32,665 bases of DNA, taken from assembly GCA_015680685.1 (NCBI GenBank), contig MNCI01020297.1, forward strand, positions 193,410 to 226,074, written 5' to 3'. The position numbers were made by a program, and so were the translations under genes. Positions 10,261 to 20,667 of the stretch are shown here, in pieces (the stretch's first letter is position 1; the number at the start of each line of letters is the position of its first letter). Source of the stretch: Gnetum montanum. Taxonomy: Eukaryota > Streptophyta > Gnetopsida > Gnetales > Gnetaceae. Under the pieces are notes generated by a model that was not told the DNA's origin, made no database searches, and worked only from the letters and a program-made list of their open reading frames with translations.

Positions 10261-11520
10261 TATAATGGCATCCTCACATATGTTCTCACTCGAGAGATGC
10301 CACAAGACTTGGATTTTTGGAAGAAGCAACAATTTCTTCATCAGGCCAAATACTTGATGGAAATCAATGGACACCTTTACAAGGTGTGTGCTAATGGCCT
10401 CATTCATTGGTGTGTCCCTAACGAAGATCAACTATGCATTCTCCAAGATGCTCATGAAGGGCTTTGCAGAGGCCACTATGTAGGGAGATGCATGGCCATA
10501 AAAGTCTTGATGGTAGGATACTATTGGCCTACAATTTTTAGGGGTTCCCACTAGTATGTCAAATCTTGTGAACATTGTCAATGTGATAGGGTGAAGACCA
10601 CTCGCATGGAAGGTCCTTAATAGTGGATTCAACCACTAGAACCTTTTGACATATAGGGCATTGACTTCATGGGTCCCATCACATCCATGTCTAATGGGAA
10701 GGCATATATTATTGTAGTAGTTTACTATTGTACAAAATGGGTAGAAGTAGTAGTTGTTACTAATTGTACATCATCCACTGCTACCAAATTTATACAACAA
10801 AATATTGTGAATAGGTTTGGGATGACACGTTCACTAATTTTTGATAATGGAACTAATTTCACCAATGACACATTTAGAAAATTATTGCAACACTTGGGGG
10901 TAGAACATAAATTAACAACACCTTACCACCCTAAGCCAACAGTCAAGTAGAGGTAACCTACTAGGAGATTACAAAAATACTAACATGGACCATTAGCAAA
11001 TATAGGAAGGATTTGAGTAAAAAAACTTAACAATGATATTTGGACTTATCGTTCAACTTGGAAACTTTCTATTGGCTATTCTCCCTACGAGTTAGTGTAC
11101 AGGAAACTTCCAATACTCCTGATTCAATCTAAGCTCCATCCACTCTCAACAACTTGTGATTTAAACCTTGACCTAAGTCTAACATAGAAGGAAAGGTTGA
11201 TCAATATAAACATGATAGACAAAAATATCTTAGTGGACCTATCCTTGAATGGGGTGAAAAAGACATTTAGCAAGCAATGTCATAGCCTTCGAATTAGGAA
11301 AGTAAAACTTCAACCAGGAGATAAGGTTCTTTAGTAGAACCCCACACATATACCCCAAAAGAAAAAATTCCAAACATTGTGGGAGGGATCTTATATAATT
11401 GAACAAACCTTTCCCTTTGGGGCCATGTTGATCTACAAACTTGATAACCCAAATAAAAAGTAGTTGGTCAACATCCACCAAGTCAAACCTTTCCTAGAAC
11501 CAAGACAGGCTAGTGTAAAT
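10261..11520 (+). pseudogene. pol: integrase of element B
   Basis: Inserts the cDNA into the host chromosome. The N-terminal HHCC zinc site is seen as HEGLCRGHYVG, GYYWPT and CEHCQ (10450-10585). The catalytic core has GIDFMGP with Asp at 10663-10665, IFDNGTNFTN with Asp at 10843-10845, and the Glu of QVEVT at 10950-10952 after a frameshift just upstream. The C-terminal part shows LQPGDKVL, FQTLWEGSYII and NIHQVKPFLEP (11300-11505). Stops lie at 10552-10554, around 10618 and in the C-terminal region. The three acidic residues survive even though the frame is broken. Confidence 0.87.
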
Positions 11521-13190
11521 ACCACCTTAACAAATGGACAACCACATTCTATTTTTTAGATCTTCTCCCTCCAACTCAGTCATGGGTAAGATGGCCATCC
11601 ATGTTGACTATTACCATGGACTCTTTATTTTTCTACCTTTTTATTTTTCACATTTTTGATTTTACAATTTTTTGATTTCTAAATTTTTCTAATTTTACAC
11701 CATGTTTAGTACCTTTAAAATTTCTTGATTATTTTACTTTATTTTGCTTTCTTTTGTTTAAGTATGATGTTTTCTCATTTTTGCTAATAAATTCACTTTA
11801 TTGTCATAGGGCACAGTGCCGTTGTTGTTGTTTACTAATGATGGTTTGTGCTTAATGTGATTGTTGATCAGTAGTTTCTATTTTTGAATTCTGATGTTTG
11901 ATGACTTTGACATGGTTTATTTTTTATGAAATAGGCAATGAGTCCACATCACCCACCCATCTAATAAACTCTATGGTTTTCCTTATTTTTGGAATTTGAG
12001 GTCCCTTTTCATTAAAGAATCTTTTAATCAATCAATAACCTTGGTAGTTTTGGAATTAGGAAGGATTCAAAAGGTTGTAAAGGGTTTGGCTTCAAAGGGA
12101 CTCAATACTCTTTGTCTTGCTCTTCTTATTTGAGTGCTTGAGTGTTTTTCATGGACTTCTTGCCATTCCATGCCAAACAATAATAGGAAGAAAAATAAGT
12201 TGTTGCATGGTGTGGTTCCCATTCAAGAAAAAAAGAAAAAAAAGAAAAAAAAAGGAATTCAAAGCACCTCCATTCAACATGAATAAGTCCTTGCATGGTG
12301 TGGTTTCCATTTCAAAAAAAGAAAAAAGAAAAAATAAAGAAAAAAAACAAAATAATGGGAATTTAAAGCACATCCCTTGGACAAATAAAAGGGCTATGAG
12401 CACTAGTTGTGGGACTTGAATAGCATGCACATATGTTTTATGGTCCCCCCTAAATAAGACCCTCTCTCTTACTTTCTACTTCTCCTTTCTTCTCTTTGTG
12501 AGACAATGGTTGTTTTGTGGAAGCACTCTTGTGTCTTGTGTGGGTGGATTGATCTTAAAGTGGTGATGCAAAGTCACTAAAATCGAATGGTTTTGGCCTA
12601 GACTAAGGATGGTGCTTCTTGGATCATTTTAACCACAAATTCCACAAGGGACTTCTTATGGCCTCAATTTGGAACTTCATTCCACCTTCTCTATCATCCA
12701 TCCATGTTATCGTAACTCACCTCACTATCAGGTTCTATGTTATGCTCTATGTCTTAGTCTGATGTGTTGGGATTCTTGAGTGGATTCTTTTGTGTTGGCC
12801 CTTAACTTGTCATGATCATCAAATCAACTATCGGGACCATGGACTCCTTAGTTGAGGCTATGTAAGGGTAAAAAGGGCATGTGCCTACTATGGGAAGGAC
12901 CCACTTGCATAGCTTTTGGCTAGATTAGTTAAGGTACCATACCTTTGACATCACTAGAATCCTATTTTTTGCATTTTCCATTACGTAAACTGCTCAGTAC
13001 TCCTTAATCTTTCATTTCATTCATCCACTAAATTAATTTTTCTCCATTTTCTTTATTTTTTCAAAGTTATGAGCTTCAACACCCTCTTCTCATGTTTTCA
13101 TACTATTCTTGGTCTTATGAGCTTCCATTTGATCCTAATTTCATCTAAAATTTTCTTATATTTTTAAAGTTTGACCAAATCAACGATGGT
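11521..13190 (+). other. non-coding spacer between integrase and ORF3 of element B
   Basis: About 1.7 kb without recognisable protein. It holds T-rich stretches (11620-11780), an 88-bp tandem duplication with A-rich tracts (12203-12376), a pyrimidine-rich block (12460-12505) and otherwise unique sequence. Long 3' non-coding regions with repeats are common in Athila and Tat elements. Open frames here (for example 12117-12419) come from low-complexity A/G or T/C runs. Confidence 0.65.
12203..12376. repeat. two-copy tandem duplication, 88-bp offset, with A/G-rich cores
   Basis: TTGCATGGTGTGGTT followed by CCATT, an A-rich tract with scattered G, then AATT(C/T)AAAGCAC is found at 12203 and again at 12291. 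The copies differ mainly in the A-rich tract, which suggests slippage. Confidence 0.8.
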
Positions 13191-13194
13191 CTTT

Positions 13195-13275
13195 GACTGC
13201 ATCAACAAGGCCTTGTCAACACAGCTAACCACATTGATGAGGCCTCATCGACATAGTGCCTAGATCCTATATATA
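13195..13275 (+). promoter_or_regulatory. candidate internal promoter upstream of ORF3
   Basis: TATATATA at 13268-13275 is preceded by two copies of the motif family found before the TATA box of this element's LTRs. CATTGATGAGGCCTCATCGACATAGTG (13232-13258) matches the LTR segment ending at 4471 at about 22 of 27 positions, and CATCAACAAGGCCTTGTCAAC (13200-13220) is a weaker copy. The first motif contains the palindrome GATGAGGCCTCATC. Spacing to TATA is about 10 bases here and about 22 in the LTR. Downstream sequence is not clearly LTR-like, so this is probably not a stray LTR copy. Promoter activity is inferred. Confidence 0.55.
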
Positions 13276-13422
13276 CTGCCAAACACTTTGGAATTTTTTA
13301 CAAATTGCTCATAACACAGAAGGAATTTTTGCAATTTTTTAGAGCCCAAAACCTTCTAGAGCTCATAACTTCCCAATCGTTTTTTCAAATCACTTCGTTT
13401 TTCAATTTTGTGCTTACCAAAG

Positions 13423-13742
13423 GTAAGATCTTTATCATGGGGTCCACAAACTTTAAGGTTTCCTATGAAAAATCAATGAAATTTTTTGGAAATTTTCCCA
13501 AGTCCCCCAAAGGGTTAATAACCTTAACCATATATAAACATCAACTTTTTCACAAGTTAACCATTTCAACAACCTCTAGGATGAATTATTCATAATAACA
13601 CATAAAATAAATAATAATTGGGTTAATTAAATCAGCCATAATTACAACTTAGCCAAGTGTAACTATCCTCAAGAGTTAAGGTATCCCAATTATTTTATGG
13701 TTACACAATGATTGCTAATCCATGGTTTGATTGTGATTATAG
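13423..13742 (+). other. candidate leader intron of ORF3
   Basis: A donor AAAG/GTAAGA (junction 13422/13423) matches the plant consensus. An acceptor TTGTGATTATAG ends at 13742, directly before ATG 13743. A branch-point-like CTAAT (13715-13719) lies 23 bases upstream of the acceptor AG. Intron length would be 320 bases, T/A-rich. The leader from the TATA box to the donor contains no ATG, whereas the intron contains several. Predicted from sequence only. Confidence 0.55.
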
Positions 13743-16395
13743 ATGGAACCCAAACAAAAATTTCTGCAAGAAGGAGAACCCTCACAACCACAAGAGAAAC
13801 AACCCAAAGATGGAAGGGGCTAGCTTGAACCCTCACAAGGCCAAGAACTATCAGAGGAGACCCATGTAAAGAGACCCCTTCAGGAGGAGCTTGAAGTGGA
13901 ATCTATCTAATAGATTTCAAATGAAGAAGTGTGAATCAAACAATCGCAAAGAGGAGAAGTACCTAGACCTATGAGAAGGCTTGAGATCATGTTGACTCAA
14001 GCCTACCTAGACATCATTCAATCTCAAGACATTCAAAGATCAATTCTTCAAGAGATCAACTTTGGGCCATTTTTGGAAAAAGCCCTAGAGGATGTCAAGA
14101 CATAACTATAAACCTCTCCCATGTGGCTAGTCATCATGTCCAATGGGGAATGATACATGGGAGAGACCTATCTCTTCTAGAGTAGTTGAAGGCCGAGGTC
14201 CATTGTCAAGATCAAGGACATTCAAGTATCCTACTTGGTAGAAGCCATTGCATAGGCACTTGGGTTGCCTAACATAGGAACATAGTTGACTAAATTATCT
14301 ACAAAAGGTGATCCTAAGGCCAAGAGGAAGTGGACCTAGTGATGTTATGGGATGGATTGTAGGAATATGGTGTACTCACACTGATGGAGCAAATCTATTT
14401 TAAGATTGCAACCTATCACCTCAATCCAATGGTGAGGCCAAATAAGGTGACTACTTTCTTTGCCTGAGCATGTGTTTCCCTAAGTGGGAGGTTCCTTGTT
14501 AACCTTCCATAACTACTATACTTGGAAATTTAAAAATGTTTCAAAGAAAATGAATGTGGAATTAAGACCTTGCCCTTTCTATGCCTCATCAGAAAACTTT
14601 GCAAAGGACAAGCATTTTTCACTACTCTAACGACACTCTCAGGCATCTTCCCTTGGCCTCATGGGTAGAAATCATGAAGGATAAAACACCAGCAACAACC
14701 CAAGAAGAGGAGCTACCACCACCATCACCCATTCAGAAAACAAATATGTGAGGCCTACATAACCATTGAATGTCTATGGAAAATCCAAGAATAGCTCTTA
14801 AGTGAACAGGAGCAACAAGTAGGAATGAGTGGGGAAAATCCATCTCTGTATCAACCAGCAATGAGTCACATGAACCAGGTGGCCCAAATAGTTAGCTAGA
14901 TGGAGAGAAATGGTTCCATTTTCTTTGCCCAAAGAATGTAGCTACCTTTGAGGTTAAATCCTAATGCTTGAGAGGTGACAATGTCATTAGCAACACATCA
15001 TCTGTTCCCAAAAATCTCTAGGAATGTCACCACTTTCTTGGTGAGGTTGGAGGAAGGTGAAGAGGCAAATGTCTTGGTGATGTAGCACCATGAGCAGGAG
15101 ATAGCAGTAGAAGTGGTAGCTAACCATGTAGTTGAAGCACTAAATGCACCCACGACATCTGTACTAGTTGTATCTACACTCCAAGTTGTGTAGATGTCCA
15201 TAGGCACAGTCAACTAGAAGTTAGATGCATCTCAACATGAAAAATTGTTGGAATGACTTGTAGGAACTAGGGAACCGACTCTAGACATCTTTAATATTTC
15301 AGAGAACATCATCACAACCTAGTTAGAGCTACTAAATACAAGGGGAAGATGTACTATTTTGAAGGGGCAACTAGAAATGGCCCAAGAGAAAAATCAATGC
15401 TTAGCCATGGAGATTGCCAAACTTCATGCCTGACTTGTAGAAAAAGAAATCCTTAGCCCAACAGTGATAAGAGATGAAGCTATCAAAAAACTTCAAGAAT
15501 GATTTTAGAAGGCTAAGAAGGAAGTAGTAATGGCCATCTTTAAATAGTCTCTAGTAGAAACTGAAATGTACTTAATCAAAATGGACTTGAATCAGATGTG
15601 CTAGGAGAATGAATCATTGACCACACAAAGTTATCGCTTACAAAATACTGATGCTCAAAGAGATCAAATGTAAGAATTCATTCATCAATAGTAGGAGTAG
15701 CTTGCTAGGGTAAACATTGAACTAAGAAAATTGGTTGTGGAGAATTGCAATATGTCAATGGAGGAGGTACGCACCTTGTAACAAAAGTCTACCATCGAGA
15801 TCACTACTTGAAAGAATGAAGCTCTCAAATTTGAGAAAGTGAAAAGTCACTACAATGACCAGGTCAGTTTGCAAAAAGAAGTGAATGAAAAAGAAATCTT
15901 GATGGCAAAGGAAAAAATGATCTTGATTTGCTATATGAGGGTGAGTTCAAACACCACAAGGACACCAAGTAAAAGGTTGAGATTGTTAACGTTGCACTTA
16001 AAGTTCTCAAAGGGTGATTCAAAGATCAATGATCTATTGCTAAGAACTTGGTTAGATGGATGAATGACTACTAGGATTTGAAGAACAAAGTGAGAGTGTT
16101 TGACATTGAATACAAATAGTTTGCTACCTGGTTTGTAAATGTCAAGGAGTTGTTTCTAGCAATCCTATGTCCTTGGGGTGTGCCCATTCCAATTCACATT
16201 GGAGAAGTTATGTGGATGATGCATGATCCTAGGAGTAAGGAGGAGAAAATGAAAGCACTACTGGATGCTTTTCACCTCGCACTTGAAGTTATAGTAGCAG
16301 TAGGGCAACCGTAGCCACCTCAACCACCACTAGTGCATGAAGTCAGTGAAGGTTCGTTAGAACCTCAAGAACCACCACCACCTAGGATGACTTGA
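13743..16395 (+). pseudogene. ORF3 of element B: coiled-coil protein in the env-like position
   Basis: A decayed third gene of roughly 880 codons between integrase and 3' LTR. The frame starts MEPKQKFLQEGEPSQPQEKQ and is traceable for about 600 bases with mostly TAG/TAA stops; a frame change near 14330 leads to a second block (YFKIATYHLNPM...RPNKVTTFF, then GIKTLPFLCLIRKLC near 14560-14600). From about 15330 to 15900 it is rich in Lys, Glu, Gln and Leu with coiled-coil spacing. The C-terminus shows VKELFLAILCPWGVPIPIH (about 16141-16197), DPRSKEEKMKALLDAF and a Pro-rich tail ending about 16395. No transmembrane segment is evident, unlike classical Athila env-like proteins. The LPFxxLIxxLC block vaguely recalls a domain of plant transposon-associated proteins. 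The function is unknown. Confidence 0.65.
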
Positions 16396-16553
16396 TATTC
16401 TCCAACAAGCTTCACACTATCAAGGAATGTGTTGTTCGATTTTTGAAGAGTTGAATTATGGTGTTCAATTTTGTGTTGTGAAGAAAAGTTAGTCAATAAT
16501 TCCAAACCTTCCCAATTTTGTAATAGAACTTGAGGACAAGTTTTCATTTAGTT

Positions 16554-16562
16554 GTGGGGGTA
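16554..16562 (+). other. polypurine tract of element B
   Basis: GTGGGGGTA lies immediately before the 3' LTR start TGATGAGT. It would prime plus-strand DNA synthesis. It follows the usual plant gypsy ending, with GAGGACAAG about 25 bases upstream. Confidence 0.8.
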
Positions 16563-17475
16563 TGATGAGTCATGTTAAGTTGGCTATGTTGAAGAAGCTT
16601 CATTGATTGGGCCTCATTGATGAGGCCTAGTCAATGCATCTTACCATGCATTGATAAGGCCCTATCAACACTATGTCAATTTTCTTGATTTTTGGCTATA
16701 AATATGCACTTGTAGCCACATTTATGGCATAAGTAAATTGTAGTTGCAACTAAGCTCTTGCATTTTTTTCATTTGAAAGTTAGAATGTTTTCTCAAAGTT
16801 TCCACAACAGGGATCATTGTGTGTATGGATCTTTATTTGAGCATTATTATACTTGAGCACAACAGTGTGTGTGACAATAAAGACAAGCTTTCTGATACAC
16901 CTTGCAACACGTTGAATAGATTAGCTACTTTATTTATGCATTTAATACTTCTAATTATTTATTACATTTTTTGAATTAGTTATTAAATATTTCCTAGTTA
17001 TTATATTAATGAGACAATTAAGCAAGATAGATTACACACATAAGTACAATTACTTTGAGTGTAACACGTATTTTCTTGGTAATCCTAGTAGTGTTATTGC
17101 TTGGTACACTTAGTAGCATAGTGCTTGGTCACCTCGTAGCATTCAGGACATGTATGGAAAGTGGGAATAGATAATTGTGTTAGGATTATTTAATTAGTTA
17201 ATTTATATTAGTTAATCAAATCCCTTTTTATCTACAATTCAAGCATCTAACTATAAAATATAAAAATGATAAAACTCGAATGCCTCAGTTACACTTAAAC
17301 ATACCAATGAACATCACAAGTGTAATTGGGAAGACAACAATTGACCTTAAGGCTAAATTCACTTCCTAAAGGGCTAGTGTGCTAAAAACAATAAAATCTG
17401 TGAAATTTGACTAGATTTTATGTGAACGCTTTGTGATTCTTATGGTTGCGTGTAGGGGTGCCTCACCATTCATCA
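16563..17475 (+). repeat. 3' LTR of element B
   Basis: 913 bases from TGATGAGT to ATTCATCA, matching the 5' LTR from end to end. The TATA box is TATAAATA at 16697-16704. U3 holds several GGGCCTCATTGATGAGGCC-type motifs (16605-16675), one more than the 5' copy keeps. It is followed by GTTGT, a near match to the TTTGT left of the element. Confidence 0.92.
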
Positions 17476-19000
17476 GTTGTATTGTAGTTTAGCACCAAAG
17501 TGAAGCATTAACTAATGGTCCACAAAAATTATGCTTGTGTCAAAGATGTCTTATTGTCAAGCTAGGACCTCCATGAGGCTCTCATGCTTGAAGATGAGTA
17601 GGTTGTTTATAAAAGCATGTTAATGATGTAGCTAATGATGTTGTGAAAGAAGAGGATTAGGTTTAAGGTTGAGCCATCATGAAGGCTCAAAAAAATATGA
17701 AGCTATCCATAATCAACCTCTTTGTGCATTAGTAGAAAATGAATTCATAGATGAAACAACTTGGAATGTTCTAAAGCTCCTAAATGTCATTTCAATAATA
17801 CTTTTTCTTTTGAACTAATGAATAGAAACCATTGTCAAAGAAGCCTTTTGTAATCTTGGCATTGTCAAAAATTCCTTAATTCATGTGCTTCTTGAAGCTA
17901 GAAGACTTGTGACCTAGCCAATGTTGGCTTGAGTCATTGAAAACTTGTAATATACTACAATAAACAAGTTATCATCACAGGTGTGAAATACCATTGCAAT
18001 AGGAACAAACATGAGGATGAAGAGCTGCAATGAAGAAGCACTTATAGTAATTTGTGATGAAGATATTGAAAGCATTAAAGTTATGAAGATCTGTAGTGTC
18101 AATTAACTCTTTGAGGATAATTTATTAATCCATGGTAAGATGATACAAGGAAGATGAATGATGGCTATAATCATAATAAAGAAACAACATATTATCAACA
18201 AGGTAGTTAGGATAAATATGGTTAACTTGTTAAAAAATTATTTTATTTTATAGTCTCTATAATGACCAAACATAAGGATGCAATCTAAGAGGTGATGTGA
18301 CAATTATCATCCTTAGGTGGTTTGAATTGAACATCCTGGATGGATTAAATTATCATTTGTAATATCTAACACATTGCCATAGTGAAGGAACAAGCATGAA
18401 AGAAATGATAACTAGTTTTTTCTACATACATTCAGAGAGTACATCAACTTAGTCCATGAAAGGCTTATTTTTTAAGATTGTCCTAGGTAAGGATTATTCC
18501 ATGTGCAAGTTGCTACATGAAAATTTGTATGTGTGAAAGGTCAAAGATGTCCCATGTGCTAACCACTTATTCACCATTTCATGGAAAGAAATTTACTCTT
18601 AGTGTTATTAGTAAAACTTCTTAGTGGTAGTCAATTCAACAATATGAGTGGATTGAGTACAAGGTTAGCTTTGAATATTAGCTTGGATTCACTACTAGGT
18701 AGAAAGAAGGAAGTGCAGTTGGATAAGAATAGTGGGTTTGAATAATGAATGGGTAGTCATCTTGAAGAGGGTGTTGGCAATATGGGGATTTCAAAAGGTG
18801 GGATTCTATCAAATGATAATCCATGAGGTGGCTTCAAGTAATTAGCATGCAATTGTTTGAGCTATGTTGGGGGACCACTAGGTGTTGGTGAAGTGCATGT
18901 GTGATAGGGTATAGGAGAGATGACATTCCTAACAACTAGTAGTTATTGAAAGAATGAAAATGACATGAAGGATTTGTGGGTCTAGAGGGAATACTTTATG
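17476..19000. other. unassigned decayed DNA between element B and the LINE
   Basis: No domain recognised with confidence on either strand. A short open stretch around 17680-17815 (HHEGSKKYEA...DETTWNVLKLL) faintly recalls a copia-type gag, too weak to call. Sequence from about 18700 to 19000, read on the minus strand, could be the 3' part of the LINE beyond its reverse transcriptase, but I find no diagnostic motif and no poly(A) tail. Confidence 0.45.
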
Positions 19001-19049
19001 GTAAGAATAACATATCACATTAGTGGGGAGAATCATTCAATTGATCATT

Positions 19050-20667
19050 AAATTTCTAGTTAGGCTTGTCGTTTAAGGATGATGAGGGAAAAGCAGATAA
19101 CATAGGCTCCTCAACAAAGTATGTATTTGGATAGGATCTTCCAATTGATGAGAAGAAGTCTCTTGTGATCTTCTATATCATACCACATAAAACTATAGTC
19201 TAGAACTTTAAAATTTGTAATAAATGCCTAGGGTAACAAGAGCATGGAAGTGGTATAAATGAGAACTACCATCAAGATAGTTTTAATAAGCAAGACACAA
19301 ATCATATAGGATAGGAAAATTCCATACTAATTGCTAAGGAATTTTTGAATCTTAATCATAATCACCAAGGGTCTTGTGTTTTTTTTACTAATAGATATTC
19401 TCGTGCATGATGATGATGTTGTTTGTAATGTATCTATCATGTATAAAGCCCACTTAATCATGATTATTGATTTGTATGATTAACAAGTGCATGTGGTTGG
19501 TAAGAACTTTAGTATATAACATATCTAGGACCAATTAGACACTAATGTCATGATAGTTTTCTCGTAAAGTTGCTATGTCCTTCTTTGGGATCAAGATAAT
19601 GAGGATGGAGTTTTAGGATTCAGGAAACACACGTAACTCTAGGATGTTAGTAAAGGTATGGATGAGAATGAGGTTATCATGTGACCATAGAAATTATAAA
19701 AAATTACTAGTCTACCCTTCAAGGTTGGAGGATTTATTTCTAGGTGCTACCAAGATGGCAAGGTGAAGCTTCTCATGAAACAAAAAGTGGATGAATTAAT
19801 TAGTAAAAGAATCTTATGATGGTTATAGAGAAGATGAAGGATGATTTAGTGATTGTCAAGAATAACATGGAATAGATATTCAAAGAATTTGTTTTCCAAA
19901 AGATGTCTTATTGAGTATTTCTTATGAAATATAGATGTTGATGCTTAAAGTATTTGTAGGTAGCTTGTTGGTAGAGAAATCTAGTATTTTAGTTTTCTTC
20001 TTGTAGCTAAGTGACCCTAGATTATTACCTCCAATAATATTCCTCCATCATAAAAAGATCAAATAACTATATTTGAGTGATAGTAGTTTGGAGTTAGGAG
20101 ATTAGGATTGCTTACAACATCTAAGTGATCAAGAATTTATGGAAGGGTATAAGTGAGAGTAGTGTGAATGTATAAGTGCCTAGTTTAAAGTACAGTTTTG
20201 AGAGATCACAAGTAGTCATGAAGAAATTTTATTGTTCTAGTCATTAAGCATTAATTCTTGGGTAGTCGACATGGAAAGTCATACATTTTTTAACTTGGAT
20301 TGAAAAATACGAAAGGAGTAACATCCAAGGTGGAGGATATGAAGACAATGATAAAAGACACTCCAAACTTAACATTTAAGAGAAGGTTATAGGGTAGATA
20401 TCAAAGCTATGGAGATCTAGTAATTATTGATTCATAACACATGCATAATCAATTTGGTTAATAGATGTCTCCATGTAAAGTATCCTCCAAGAAATAGAAG
20501 CTTTAAAGTCCTAATGAGTTTTGATACACATTCAATGAAGTACTTCTCAACATTGGATACATAGTTAGATGTTCATTTATAAGGGTGGCAGATAACATTT
20601 AAGTCTCTAAATATAATTACTTGGAAGCTCTAATTGATGTGTTCAAAAAATTTTGCCAATAAGTAGG
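19050..20667 (-). mobile_element. L1-type LINE fragment (endonuclease and reverse transcriptase)
   Basis: Minus-strand remains of LINE ORF2, which nicks DNA and reverse-transcribes at the nick. Reading down from 20667: the end of an APE-type endonuclease with VIIFRDLNVI (20591-20620, family GDFN box) and GGYFTW (20471-20493); the pre-RT block SRVT-LQEEN-NTRFLYQQATYK (about 19955-20030); the start of the RT with LIPKKD...LREN (about 19545-19610) and VGFIHDRYITNN (about 19418-19452); and the RT thumb region LLIKTILMVV...SFMWYD...LINWK (about 19140-19300). The YADD palm segment, around 200-250 codons in intact LINEs, is missing between 19385 and 19300. The N-terminus is cut off by the LTR starting at 20668. 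Many stops and frame changes. Confidence 0.85.

Larger units (their letters stand above)
4387..17475 (+). mobile_element. structurally complete Athila-like Ty3/gypsy element B (about 13.1 kb)
   Basis: A full-length but decayed LTR retrotransposon. Components in order: 5' LTR 4387-5294, primer site 5296-5314, gag about 5450-7690, protease-RT-RNase H-integrase about 7860-11520, non-coding spacer with a promoter-like block, ORF3 13743-16395, polypurine tract 16554-16562 and 3' LTR 16563-17475. The LTRs begin TGATGAGT and the 5' copy ends with its exact inverse ACTCATCA. The flanks TTTGT (4382-4386) and GTTGT (17476-17480) are a plausible 5-bp target duplication with one mismatch. The RT motif VFMD(E)FSTYG and the Asp-type primer site place it near Athila in the non-chromovirus branch. 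Every domain has stops, so it cannot move by itself. Confidence 0.92.

Noticed and set aside
12117-12430. Open frames on both strands (100 and 93 codons)
   Set aside because: They exist because of A/G-rich (or T/C-rich) low-complexity tracts; the protein would be Lys-rich or Phe-rich repeats.
13232-13275. A fragment of LTR inserted inside element B
   Set aside because: Only the motif and TATA region resemble the LTR; sequence after TATA does not clearly continue into LTR R/U5, so a shared promoter element is the better description.
13305-13595. A 96-codon open frame overlapping the candidate leader and intron
   Set aside because: It begins with TTG and not ATG, has no recognisable domain, and crosses a strong splice donor. 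The leader/intron reading explains the region better.
17680-17815. Possible copia-type gag remnant (HHEGSKKYEA...ETTWNVLK)
   Set aside because: The similarity is a few residues only, with no zinc knuckle or protease following; left as unassigned.
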